DNA of 64,000 nt from NCBI GenBank assembly GCA_023634235.1, contig JAMKCF010000018.1:17501-81500 (forward strand), read 5' to 3'. How positions within the stretch are numbered: position 1 is the first letter of the stretch; each line of letters begins with the position of its first letter. The position numbers and the translations under genes are program-made. This document shows, piece by piece, positions 22,295 through 34,224 of this stretch. This stretch comes from Pisaster brevispinus (taxonomy: Eukaryota; Echinodermata; Asteroidea; Forcipulatida; Asteriidae). The notes beneath the pieces are model-generated. The model had not been told where the DNA came from. It did not search any database and saw only the letters and a program-made list of their open reading frames with translations.

Positions 22295-22335
22295 CGTCGG
22301 AACGTAGGGGTATCGAAATATAGGGCTGTCCCCAA

Positions 22336-22925
22336 TGATAACACATGAGTCAAAAACATTTCTTGTAAAACTAGTTAGTACTCATGTAGATCTAGACCCT
22401 AGGTCTACCACGTGGTCTTGGTAGATGAACAGTCTAGGCCAATAGAATCCAGAAATCATTAATAATAATTATAATTACTCTTATAAATAATAGCATTTAT
22501 ATAGCTCCAAATCCACTGTTAAATAATACTCCCAGGTGCTTTATAAAAAAGTATAAAACTTAAAAGAGGAAACCCTAAAACTAAAAGAGATAAGAATAAA
22601 TAACAGACAAGCAATCAATACAAAATATTTATTAAAATAAACGATACACATTGCTAAATTATATCAATACAATCATTAGTGTTACTGCTAGCCTTTTATT
22701 GCCTAGCTTAACAACACTCCAGTTGCCCAACACTATCTTTCCTGACAAACTCCACTTCCCACTGCCAACAACCGCAAAACCCTCTGACGTTACAATTCGA
22801 CATGGCAAGCATAAAGCATGGAGGTAGTACAGAGCAAGGAGCCTGGCATTAGTAATTGTAAATTTGTGATAATCGTAGTCCTCCATCCTGCGATCATCTG
22901 GAGGATTGAGGGTTATGATTATCAC
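22336..22925. repeat. Dispersed AT-rich repeat with terminal hairpin, copy 2
   Basis: Second copy of the repeat at 10,130-10,737 with an intact terminal hairpin (GTGATAATCGTAG facing, imperfectly, GGTTATGATTATCAC, to 22,925). Missing from duplication copy 2 because of a deletion of about 1.27 kb there. Confidence 0.8.
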
Positions 22926-23524
22926 AACTATAGTATAGGTTTTCTCAGTGAATTTCGGCAAATGAGCAGCCGATTTAATTTGTGTGCGTTCGAATCAGAG
23001 CTATTTTGCCTCTCCAGTTGTTACTGCGTTTCAAATTCAGAATTCGGCCATTCAATTTCGTTTTGAGGCATTCAAATTTCTTTTAGCACTGTGTTCAATT
23101 TAGCATATCGTCATTCTTTTTCGTGACACACAATCGTCATTCAATTTTGCAAAGCTGGTTCGACTGGAGATTTTACTGATTTAATTTTTTCAATTTCTTT
23201 AAGAGGCAATCAATTTCGCTAAATGAGAATTCAAGTACGACAAAAGAAATACGAACAAACAGATAAACTGTACTAGGCAACTGTTTCTTATCTTTACTTT
23301 AAATTCAGGCAAACCTGTTTTTCTTTATTTATGCTTCCAGTAGACTTTACATGGGGCCCAGGAGGTTTTTTTTTCTTCTTTGTTTTCTTCTTTATTCTTT
23401 TTTTTTTTGGGGGGGGGGTGATCTTTATTGGTTAACTGACCAAGACCTAATTTTGTATTGTGTTTGAATGGGGTGTTTCTTTATGTTTTTTTCCTGGTTT
23501 TTTATTGTTTATGTTGTTTCTTCC
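22926..23524. other. AT-rich non-coding stretch
   Basis: Low-complexity, AT-rich DNA with short T and G runs near 23,367-23,418. The part after about 23,080 recurs at 35,412 onward. Nothing recognised. Confidence 0.5.
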
Positions 23525-23758
23525 TCAACCATCAATTTGTTGGCGTGCCGGACATCTTGGCATATATGTTTGGGTATGGTTGTACCACTGCATGCCCTTC
23601 ACTTGGGTGATGACATCAACGCTCTGAATGGCTGCTTCTTGAAGGAGATCGCACCTCCACTGCTGCATGTTCATTCCTGCTTGCTGGGCAGCCTGTCTGT
23701 CTCCGACACGTTGTTGCCACTCAGGTAACCCAAGTATGCATTTAACTGCAGCCTTGAA
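23525..23758 (-). CDS. 77-codon frame of unknown function, copy 1
   Basis: On the minus strand a frame without ATG at its start reads FKAAVKCILGLPEWQQRVGD, then RQAAQQAGMNMQQWRCDLLQ, and ends PRCPARQQIDG-stop. It is rich in Gln, Arg and Asp, unlike the AT-rich surroundings, and the opposite frame reads as hydrophobic Leu-rich sequence. The twin at 35,858-36,091 is preserved with one visible change (Cys to Arg). It may be an exon or the remnant of a transposon protein. I recognise no domain. Confidence 0.3.
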   Translation of the reverse strand, partial: FKAAVKCILGLPEWQQRVGDRQAAQQAGMNMQQWRCDLLQEAAIQSVDVITQVKGMQWYNHTQTYMPRCPARQQIDG

Positions 23759-24690
23759 TTAGATTGCACAAATTGTAAAATGACTGCCCAAAACTGAATT
23801 TAAATGACTAAACACAAGCCTCAAAAAGCTCCTGCGAGTTTGAATGCTGCTTTGTTAAATTGTTAAATTAAATGATTATTTTCTTAAATCGAATGACGCA
23901 ACAGTACATTTGTCTTTTCATAAAACGAAATCGGATGACCCTTTTCAGTAGCATTTGATTTCGCTCGAAATAGAATAGCATAGTGGTTAAATTGGCTGCT
24001 CAATTGCCGAAATTTACTGAAAAAAACCTATAATCGCTCCTTTCAAAGCCTGTACCAAGGAACCTGTAAAGTGCTCCGTTTGTTCTCAATTTTTACAAAT
24101 TAAATTTAACTTCAAGAGCTTGTGTTGGACAGGTTTCTAACCCCCGCACTTGGCCTAAATTTACTGTGGAGTTTTAGACATTTTTTGGTGAATACTCTAA
24201 TGAGTTGTTGGCAAGTTGTCAGTAATTACTACTAGTTTAGGCCAGGAATAACACAGAGGCCATGGAGGTCATGGCCTACGTGGTCCTGTTTTTGACCTAG
24301 GTGCCCCACCAAAAGTTTTCCATCTTTTAAGATTGTCCTTTGCAAAATGGAAATATGGCCTTGCCGTCTAAAAGATGAAATTCCAGGCCAGGTGTGGGGA
24401 CTGGGGCTGCAATCAAAGTGTTGACAGGAATGACAACAATATTTTCTACTAAACATTTCTAGTTGCACTTAATGGAATCATGCATTAGCCACCAAAACTG
24501 TCCATTTAGACATGGACTTACTGTAAAAAAAAACAGATTATAAACAATCCTTCTGTCACATGTACGGCACACTATTACAAAAGAGACTGGAAGACTCTTG
24601 TGTTCACGAGTTCACCCTATTTATTTGCACTCCACGTGATGTGGCAAACTGACGCGGGTGAAACTAAAGACAACAAATATATAAGGGGGG
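23759..24690. other. Non-coding tail of duplication copy 1
   Basis: AT-rich DNA with a GC-richer patch (24,235-24,420, GAGGCCATGGAGGTCATGGC). It recurs at 36,092-36,910 with a deletion of about 90 bp relative to this copy near 36,440. No gene recognised. Confidence 0.5.
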
Positions 24691-25231
24691 ATGGCGGGCA
24701 GGACAATACTGTAAAACCAAAGAATCTATATGATACAAATTATAATTATCGATAGAGATAACACCTTCTTTATAGATAGACCCAGACCTTTTCATTCCAA
24801 TCAATCGGGCAAGAGATTTTAGTGCTATATTGCAATCTACAAATATAATTATTTAAAGAAACATCAAAAGAATACCTTTTAAGAGTTTCAAATCTACTTG
24901 AAATTGGATCAGTGTTTATTTATTTATCAGGGTTTTTTTTCTGTTTTTTTCTTTTTTCTTTCTTTTTTATGTCTTTACACAGGTACTCTCTTAAAAGATG
25001 TTTTGTGATAACTGGTGACTGCGATGTTCAAAACTCATTTGACATGTGAGGTCCAAAAATGGGTAAATATTGTTAGCAAACTATAAATGCACACAAAGAA
25101 TTTAAAAAAAACCATTATATAAGAAATAGGTATTACAAACAACACCTTGACTATCTACTGTGGAGGATGTTTGTTACTCCTCTTGGAACCCCAACATCTG
25201 CTGGGAAATTTTCTTTGGGGGGTTTTGGGGG

Positions 25232-25600
25232 TTGGGGTGGTGATGGTGGCTCCTGCCATGCTGCACCCCCCCCCCCCAGCTGGACTTTTACCACACCATA
25301 CAAATTTACCCCAGCACTAAAACTTTGACCATTAGATCTCATTTGGTGGGAAGAAAATGGTGTGAGGTTTTGAGCATGTCTGATGGGATCTGGGGATGGT
25401 GGCTCCTGCCACGCTGCACCCCCCCCCCCAACTGGACTTTTACCACACCATGCAAATTCCCCTAGCACTAAAACTTGACCATTAGATTCAATGAAACTAC
25501 ATGATGACAAATAATATCATTTTGAGCATGTCTGGTAGGATCTGGGGATGGTGGCTCCTACCACGCTGCACCCCCCCCCCCCCCCACCCCAGCTGGACTT
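25232..25600. repeat. C-rich 155-bp minisatellite, copy 2
   Basis: Same units as at 12,292-12,680, with different C-run lengths. Confidence 0.85.
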
Positions 25601-26023
25601 TTACCACACCATACAAATTTCCCCCAGCACTAATACTTTCACCATTAGATTCAATGAGACTACATGATGACAAATAATATCGTCTTACATTTTATGGTTG
25701 ACCATCGTTTGACACATGGACGCATAAGCAAGGTTTGACACATGATGGCATAAGCAACAAAAGAAAAACACACAAAAAAAGGAATAGGGTGGCCACAACC
25801 ACATGTTAAGGCACCTTGTGACCGTTTTCACCACTGAAACATGGACAACAAACACAAACAATTTTAAGGTGATTATCAATAAGGTTATTGCATGGATGCC
25901 ACACACAATTCCTGAGCCAGATATGTTTTAAAAGTCATCATCATAAAACTATATATGAATATTTCACTTTTTATTCTTTTACTTACTGGTAATTGGCTTT
26001 TTTCATTTATTTATAATTTACAG

Positions 26024-26942
26024 GCTTACAGGCAAGAAGTCAGATTATTGACGATGTACTAAACGGTGACTCTGATTATGCTTTCAAAGAAAGTGAGAAT
26101 CCATGTAATCGTACGTATAATAAAAATTATCACTTTATAGAGTATAAAGCACTCGTATCAGTGAAATTAGTGCCTTTTGTTGGTGAAAATGTAACAATAG
26201 GAGACCAAGAGCACTGCAATAGCCCAAGAACATTCTGGTCAATTTCACAAGAAGTCTTAATCATTTTATTGCATGAGAATTCAGTAGACTTATAGAAGAC
26301 AAGTTTGTTGAGAAGTACACAAAAAACAAAGCCTTATGCGAACTTAAGTTGAAACTGGATCACTTCGATTCAAATCTTAAATAGCGTGTCATTTTCGAAC
26401 TTCAATCTTTACGATTGTTCAGTAATTTTTAATAGAATAGTGTTTTAGTTTTGTTAACTATTACCTGGTTTAATGTTTCAATGTCAAAGAGAAGTTTTTG
26501 TAAATAAAAAGAAAAACAATTGTGCAAGTTAACAATAAAAAACAATCCAACAACAGTCTGTGGTATGTGTGCTGCAAGTTGTAAGGCAGCAATGATGAGC
26601 TATTGTACATGAACAATCTTATGTGTTTTATGAATGTTTGTTATGGTTTAATTGTCATAATCTTCTTTTGGCCAGATTTATTGGATTTCTTTGTTACTGT
26701 TGACAGGAGGTGGTTTCAGCACAATGAAGAGAGATGTCATGGAAAACACTTGCTTGAGGCGAAAGTATGATGGCAAGGAACTAGACCTCCATGCAGCAGT
26801 TAAATGGATGCTGAATGCTGATTTAGGACTTTTGTGGAATATTATGTCTTTTATTCCCACACTCAAAATAAATTCCCACTCTCCAAATGGCTGTTTTTAT
26901 TTTATGTTTTCAAAGTTATACTCTGTTGTATATTCTGTATAA
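26024..26942 (+). CDS. 3' exons of the unrecognised gene, copy 2 (open form)
   Basis: Exon one 26024-26110 is identical in sense to copy 1. The second exon starts at 26,707 after TGTTGACAG. It reads GGFSTMKRDVMENTCLRRK and, because the codon after this is TAT instead of TAA, continues YDGKELDLHAAVKWMLNADL and beyond to a TAA at 26,940-26,942. The frame crosses the AATAAA signal at about 26,868, so the last 25 or so codons may not be genuine. No domain recognised, and no upstream exons found in the unit. Confidence 0.45.
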
Positions 26943-27360
26943 AATCTACCACTGCACAATGTTCATATTCAAATCCAGGTTTGTGTACCATCAACTTAGG
27001 CTGTTTCATTTTTCATAGTGATATTTTAAGAATCTGTTTATAACTAATGATTGACAATTAAAATATCAAAGTTCAATACGCATAAATGGACTGTTTCTCC
27101 ACCTGATATTATCAAGAGAGAAGATTATGTGGCAACCCTAAAAATCACCATATCTTGTCATTTTGGGTGCATAACAAACGCTGTAATTGTTTTAACCAAG
27201 ATACATTAATTTTGAACAAAAACACAGACAACCAGTATTTGACAAATAATGTGACCATCTAAAAATACAATGTTCAAAGTCACTCTTTGAGGTGTTTTGT
27301 AGAAAACTTATTGATTTGAGGGAATGTTTCTCCATGAGTGTAGTATTTTGCATTGTTTTC

Positions 27361-27485
27361 TTTTAATTTGTTTTTTTCCCCCTTACACCAATGTGTATTA
27401 AGCACTGTATGCTCAGTGCTCAGGGAAAGCACTGAGCACACAGTGCTTAATACACATCGGTGTAAGGGATAAAACCAAATTAAAA
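27361..27485. repeat. 124-bp near-perfect hairpin, copy 2
   Basis: Same hairpin as at 14,441-14,564, with one or two substitutions. Confidence 0.85.
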
Positions 27486-27897
27486 CTTTTCATCTCGATG
27501 CAACTTTTTCTCTAATAAATTGTTTTCTTTATTTATAGATGTGTTAAGTTCTTTTCACAGAACATGCTATTGACATCGCAATGCACAGAACTATAGGCAG
27601 CTAAAAAACATGTTACATTTTAAGGACAGACACACATGCATGTATACACACTTCCCCCCCCCCCCCGATAAAACTATAAATAAATTAAATTTAAAAAAAA
27701 CTACAAACAGTTTTTAGAAAAAGGTTTGGTTCGTGTTCATTCGTAACCCCGATCTTTAAAACAAAAATGTACAACACCAGTTTGGCTTTGATTGTGTACT
27801 ATTTGTTTCACTCTCTCAAAATGGATACTTTTCTCTTTGTTTTATTGGGTTCCTTCTTTTTCATAAATTTGATCACACACCAACCAAAGATGTTTTT

Positions 27898-28707
27898 GGC
27901 GAGCTGCGAAGCAGAGTGAGCCTATGTAATGACAATTTCTGTCCGTCTGTCCGTCCGTCCGTCTGTCGGTCCGTCCGCATTCAATAAATGTTAAAGTTTT
28001 AGCATCAAGCTTCAACATTTATGTTTTGAGATGTTTTATTGATTCTAAAAGCCCTAAGTGAATTAATTATACAATGACAGCCATGTATTGTGTTTCTCAA
28101 CAATTTTTTTACAGAAATGTTTTCAGAACTTAAAAAGAAATGTTGAAGTTTTTTTTTTCAGTGTTGAACATTGTGCCCTCGGGACTTTATAAAAACTTTA
28201 GACTAAACATTGGATATTTAAACAATTTCTGCATGTCTGTTGTGTTGTTGTTTAAATTTAGTTCTCAAACAAAAACCAAACTCTATGTCACTGATTCCAG
28301 TTGAATGAGCTAAAACAATGAACAATTTAAATGGTCATAACTCCTTATTGCAATGATGTACTGACTTGAAACTTGAATCAAATATTGCTTCTTACAAGTA
28401 GATTCATATGAAAAGATAAAGCTCAAAGAGTTTATCACTGGTTCCAGTTGAATGAGCTAAAACAATGAACACTTTAAATGGTCATAACTCCTTATTGCAT
28501 TGATGTACTGACTTGAAACTTGAATCAAATATTGTTTCTTACATGTAAATTCATATGAAAAGATAAAACTCGAAGAGTTTATCATTGGTTCCAGTTGAAT
28601 GAGCTAAAACAATGAAAACTTTAAATGGTCATAACTACTTATTGCATTTAGTCATTGGTCTTCTATCTGGCGATCGGCAGCTCGCCATGGCAGCTTCGCT
28701 GTTCTAG
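27898..28707. mobile_element. 811-bp insertion, duplication copy 2
   Basis: Twin of 14,983-15,793 (810 bp), at the same place in the duplicated unit, with the same ends and internal 145-bp repeats. Inherited with the duplication rather than inserted twice. Confidence 0.8.
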
Positions 28708-29062
28708 TTTTAAGTTGTGGTTATTGTTAATTTTTCCTTTGTTTTTAATGGGGGAGGGGCCTGGGTGTGTAAGCTTAACTTTGGTTACCCAATGTAAAGG
28801 CTGTAATTCAGTATTTCTTGTCTTTATTTTGTCAAACAATGATTTCACAGACGTTTCTCTAGAATATTTAAAAATTTAATTGTAATACTATGGAAAGCAT
28901 TGGAGTTAAATACAAACATGTAGATTGGAACAAGATATTGCTTGCGTTCAAAGTTTATTTTATCTTTTTGATGTAAATTTCCGATAAGCGTTTACTGGCT
29001 AATAAACAAAGTAAAGTCTTTTCCCAATCACAAGGATTATTTTTAAAAAAAATTTTTTTAAA

Positions 29063-32000
29063 TGGGGCATGTGGTCAAATTCCTTTTGTGTGTTGGCTTC
29101 TGTAATACATGCCCCCCCCCCCCCCCGATCGCAGCGGGCGCCGACAAAACCCGACCATATCTCTTGAGGACTTTTTGCCGCTGAACTCGACCCGAGATTC
29201 AGAAGCTCGGAGTATTGCTTGATTGTCCGGTTACTGGGCCAATCATTTTTCTTCTTGTAGCCCCTTACCAAGAGTGGATTTTAGCCTTGTTTGGGGCGAA
29301 CTTGCTACAACAAAAAAAAGTCCGACGAATTTTCCAATTTCACTCCGGGAGCGTGCGCAGCCAGAATTTTGGCCGTGACGCACCGGTAGTTTTTTTCCTC
29401 GCCCGGTAAAAAAAAATTCTCTCGAAAATCAGAAGCTCGCTTATTTGTCCGGTTACTGGGCCAATCATTTTTTTGTAGCCCTTTACCAAGAGTGGCGGCC
29501 TTTTAGCCTTGTTTGGGGCGAACTTGCTAAAAAAAAAAAAAAAGTCCGAAGAATTTTCCAATTTCACTCCGGAAGCGTGCGCAGCCAAAATTTGGCCGTG
29601 ACACACCGGTAGTTTTTTTCCTCGCCCGGTAAAAAATTTTCAAAGGACTTTTCTTCCCGAAAAATTGGGAGACGCTTTCCCCGCTTTCCCCGGGAGTCCG
29701 TCCTGCCTGCTAGCGTCGAAAGGATTATCAAAACCATGGGGGCATGTGGTCAAATTCCCTTTGTGTTTGGCTTCTGTAATACATGCCTCCCCCTCCCCCC
29801 AACGCAGCGGGCGCCACATAGATCCGACTGTATCTCTTGAGTACGTTTTGCCGCTGAACTCGACCCGAAATTCAGAAGCTTGCTTATTTGTCCGGTTACT
29901 GGGCCAGTAATTTGGTTTCTTGTAGCCCCTTACAAAGAGTGGCTATTAGCCATGTTTGGGCGAACTCGCATAAAAAAAATAATTTAAAAAAGTCCGACGA
30001 ATTTTCCAATTTCACTCCGGGAGCGTGCGCACCCGAATTTGGGCCGTGACGCACCGGTAGTCTTTTTCCCTCGCCCGGTAAAAAAAAATTTCCCAGAACT
30101 ATTTTTTCCGAAAAAAATTTCTAGTCAATGTTTAAATTTTATTTACTATCTTTTTTTCTTCCTCCCCCCCCACCCCAATTTATTTTATTTTTTTCTTAGC
30201 CAAATTTTGTATGATAATAGTCCGAAGAATTTTCCAATTTCACTCCTGGAGCGTGCGCAGCCAAAATTTGGCCGTGACACCCGGTAGTTTTTTTCCTCGC
30301 CCGGTAAAATTTCTTCCCAGGACTTTTCTTCCCAAAAAATTGTGCGTACGCTTTCCGCGGGCAGGGAGAACGTCTCTGCCCGCTAGCGTCAAAAGGATTA
30401 TCAAAACCATGGGGGCATGTCGTTAAATTCCCTTTGAGTTTGGCATCTGTAATACATGCCCTCCCCCTCGAACGCAGCGGGCGCCGCCAAGATCCGACCC
30501 TATCTCTTGAGTACGCTTTGCCGTTGAACTCACCCGAAACTCAGAAGCTCGCTTATTTGTCCGGTTACTGGGCCTACTTTTGGCAAAAGTCCGACGAATT
30601 TTCCTATTTCACTCCGAGAGCGTGCGCAACCGAATTTTGGCCGTGAAGCACCGGTAGTTTTTTTCCTCGCCCGGTAAAAAAAAATTTCCAAGAACTTTTC
30701 CAAGAGTCAAATTTTAAATTTTGTATACTATAATTTTTTCTTCCCCCCAACCCCAATTTATTTATTTATGTTGTTTTTTCTTTTTCTTATTGAAATTTTT
30801 TTGTATGGCAAAAGTCCAATGAATTTTCCAATTTCACTCGTGCAGCGTGCGCAGCCAAAACTTGGCCGTGACACACCGGTAGTTTTTTTCCTCACCCGGT
30901 AAAAATTTTTCCCAGGACTTTTCTTTCTGAAAAATTGGGAGACGCTGTCCCCTGGCAGGGAGTCCGTCTCTGCCCGCTAGCGTCGTAAGGATTATCAAAA
31001 CCATGGGGGCATGTGGTCAAGTGTTTGGTTTCTGTAATACTTGCTTCCCCCCGAACGCAGCGGGCGCCTCCAAGATCCGACCGTATCTCTTGAGTACACT
31101 TTGCCGTTGAACTCACCCGAAACTCAGAAGCTCGCTTATTTGTCCGGTTACTGGGCCTACTTTTGGCAAAAGTCCGACGAATTTTCCTATTTCACTCCGA
31201 GAGCGTGCGCAACCGAATTTTGGCCGTGAAGCACCGGTAGTTTTTTTCCTCGCCCGGTAAAAAAAAATTTCCAAGAACTATTCCAAGAGTCAAATTTTAA
31301 ATTTTGTATACTATAATTTTTTCTTCCCCCCAACCCCAATTTATTTATTTATGTTGTTTTTTCTTTTTCTTATTGAAATTATTTTGTATGGCAAAAGTCC
31401 AATGAATTTTCCAATTTCACTCGTGCAGCGTGCGCAGCCAAAACTTGGCCGTGACACACCGGTAGTTTTTTTCCTCACCCGGTAAACATTTTTCCCAGGA
31501 CTTTTCTTTCTGAAAAATTGGGAGACGCTGTCCCCTGGCAGGGAGTCCGTCTCTGCCCGCTAGCGTCGTAAGGATTATCAAAACCATGGGGGCATGTGGT
31601 CAAGTGTTTGGTTTCTGTAATACTTGCTTCCCCCCGAACGCAGCGGGCGCCTCCAAGATCCGACCGTATCTCTTGAGGACGTTTTGCCGCTGAACTCGAC
31701 CCGAAAATCAGAAGCTTGCTTATTTGTCCGGTTACTGGGCCAATAATTTTTCTTCTTGAAGCCCCTTACCAAGAGTGGCTTTTAGCAGTGTTTGGTAGTC
31801 CGAAGAATTTTCCAATTTCACTCCGGGAGCGTGCGCAGCCGAATTTTGGCCTTTACGCACCGGTAGGTTTCCGGTTTTTTTTCCTCCCCGGGTACAAACA
31901 CATTTTTGTCCTATAATTATTTTTTTCCGAAAAATGTTTCGAGTTAAATTATTATTTTTTTTAATTATCTTTTTTTCTCTCCCCCCCCCCCCCACCCTAA

Positions 32001-32238
32001 TTTATTCATTTATTTTTTTTCTTTCCTAACCCAAATTTTGGATGCCAAAAGTACGAAGAATTTTCCAATTTCACTCCTGGAGCGTGCGCAGCAAAAATTG
32101 GGCCGTGACACACCCGGTAGTTCCTTTCCTCGCCCGGTGAAAAAATTTTCGGACTTTTTTTTCTGCCGAAAAAAAAGAAAAGAATCCCCTCTCCCCCCTC
32201 CCCCCACTCCTAACCCCCAATTTTGTTTTTGTTTTTTA

Positions 32239-32260
<22 letters not shown>
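29063..32260. repeat. Spacer-derived repeat array, duplication copy 2
   Basis: Units start at about 29,063, 29,735, 30,411, 31,005 and 31,595. The units at 30,411 and 31,005 are near-identical through their second halves, so one 590-bp unit has been added compared with copy 1. Each has the spacer body and most have the GACGCT hairpin. None has the TATAG promoter motif. Long A run at 32,239-32,270. Confidence 0.85.
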
Positions 32261-32271
<11 letters not shown>

Positions 32272-32276
32272 CCCCT

Positions 32277-32968
32277 TCCCAAGGAGTCCAGATTGTATGG
32301 CCTCCTTCCACAACGGGACTCTCCAATCCAATTCGATACATAATACTCTTTGGGCTCTCCCACCACCCAGGCAGGCCTTGCCGACCCAGGGGCCCTCTGC
32401 CCCGGCACACCCTCGCCTGTTGTGTCCACTTCGTTCTCCCGGAGTTATGGACCGGGCTGCCCGAGCCAGCCGGTGGGGAGCGGAGCTCCGACGGGCCCCG
32501 CTGGGCTGTCCCTCCGTGTGCCTCCAACTTTGTACTTTGTCGTCATCCAGGAGGGCTCTCCCGGCACCCCATTCGACTACCCACCGCTGTTATTTGGCGA
32601 GGCTTGAAGGTGGGGGGGGGGGGGGGGGCGGAAGGGGGGGGATGCCACACTAGAATCTTACCCAAAATATATTATCATCTCACATAATATCACCTGCCAC
32701 GATTGTTAGCGAGGCATGTCATTATTGAAATGTTAACGTTCTCTCTGCAGAACGGTTGGTGGCGCTGGCACTTTCCATCATGGCCGCCTCTTGAAATAAT
32801 CGAATGACCTCTTCCGGATGCGGAAGTTTTCGCCCAAAAATGTGTCCCTACCGCCTCCGAATCAGCGATGGATGAATTACATTGAACACACCCACTTTGT
32901 ATTCAGGTGCTTAGGTAGAGATTCTGTCGATCGGTAATTATTGGTAAGTTTAAGTTTCCTAAAAATAA
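32277..32968. repeat. Spacer tail module, duplication copy 2
   Basis: Third copy of the module found at 8268 and 18,578. It lacks the 14-bp repeat of copy 1 and has shorter G runs (32,612-32,640). Confidence 0.9.
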
Positions 32969-33008
32969 TGACATTCATGCTGCTACTCAAGCAGTGCTAG
33001 TGCCTACT

Positions 33009-33103
33009 GAAGTACGTACTACGGGGTAGAAGTACTGGACGAAGTACTGTACTACTTACTAGTAGTAAGTAGTACAGTACTTCTACCCCGTAGTACGTAC
33101 TTC
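33009..33103. repeat. 95-bp palindrome, copy 2
   Basis: Identical in structure to 19,326-19,420 (GAAGTACGTACTACGGGG arms around a TTACTAGTAGTAA centre). Confidence 0.9.
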
Positions 33104-33361
33104 TACTCTTTTAGTAATAGTATGTAGTGCTAGTGCTAGACTGGATCATGTAACCCATGTAAATGTATACGTTCATTAACTGCCAAACCGTTCTGACATT
33201 CTGACACACCTATGTTCCATCACGTTGTTTTCGCACATTATTATTTTGACAATAGTTTCTGTTTCCCACCAAAAAGCACACGTTCACAAACTACCATGGC
33301 ACTTATCAAGCTAAGCGGGTTGTCGGAACATAGGGCTGTCGGAATGAATGTTATGAATGCT

Positions 33362-34209
33362 GGTCAACTCGTATGCACGCAAACTCGTACGCACCAACTC
33401 GTACACACACACACACCAAGTCGTACGCACACCAGCTCGTACGCAAACTAACTCGTACACCCACCAACTCGTACGCAAGCATAATTCACTACCTGTTGAC
33501 TCGGGGAAAAGGTTTCGCCGTTTTGATGCAAAGTTATTATAACTTATAATAATAATTCACTACGTGTTGACTTCGGGAAAAGGTTTCGCCGTTGTGATGC
33601 AAAGTCTAATAATAATGAATTGCGTTTTAGTTTTGTTTTTGTTTTCCCTTAAGTAATTAAACTTTGATTTGACGGATGGCATTCCCGCTAAAATCCGAAA
33701 GGTAGGGTTTATTTCAATTTGATATTTTTCTCAAATTTTGATAGTAAATAATTTTTGGAAAATAAAACAGATGTTTTGGAAAAACAAACTGATTTTTTGA
33801 CCAGTCAGTATGACACAATATGAATAATATAATACCCCGACATGAACCACATCCATAAAACATGTAATCATAATTTTACGGTTTTATGTTTTACAAGTCA
33901 ACTACTTGTCTTAGAGTGTCACTGAATTGGACAGCGCCACCATTTTATCAATCAAGTATCAATCATTAATTTTGAATTAATAATTCCCGCACGATTTTAG
34001 TGCTTTCGTTGTTTCCAATGTACAAGTGTCCCGTAATAAATACACCTGCGTCGAGTTTGTTTGTGTACGACTTTGCGTGTGTACGAGTTTGCGTGTGTAC
34101 GAGTTTGTGGGTGTACGAGTTTGTGTGTGTACGAGTTGGTTGGCGCACGAGTTGACCAATTGGCGTACGGGTTTGCGTGTGTACGAGTTTGCGTGTGTAC
34201 GAGTTGACC
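33362..34209. mobile_element. Foldback element F3, duplication copy 2
   Basis: GGTCAACTCGTATG at the left and CGTACGAGTTGACC at the right. Unit numbers in the arms differ from copy 1: some units lost, one gained near 34,185. Confidence 0.75.
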
Positions 34210-34224
34210 TGTTTCCGTCGGAAT

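Larger units (their letters stand above)
11310..24690. repeat. Segmental duplication, copy 1
   Basis: Aligns with 24,790-36,930 and with 37,229-41,170 in the same orientation. The segment holds, in order: a C-rich minisatellite, two exons of an unknown gene, a 124-bp hairpin, an 811-bp insertion, spacer-derived units, the spacer tail module, a palindrome, foldback elements and a 77-codon minus-strand frame. Sequence identity by eye is very high, with short indels. Compared with copy 2 it keeps about 1.3 kb (about 21,808-23,080) and 0.18 kb (about 20,902-21,083) that copy 2 lost. Confidence 0.9.

Noticed and set aside
23468..23728. Hydrophobic 86-codon plus-strand frame (and its twin at 35,801)
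   Set aside because: Mostly the antisense of the Gln-rich minus-strand frame, whose composition is more protein-like.
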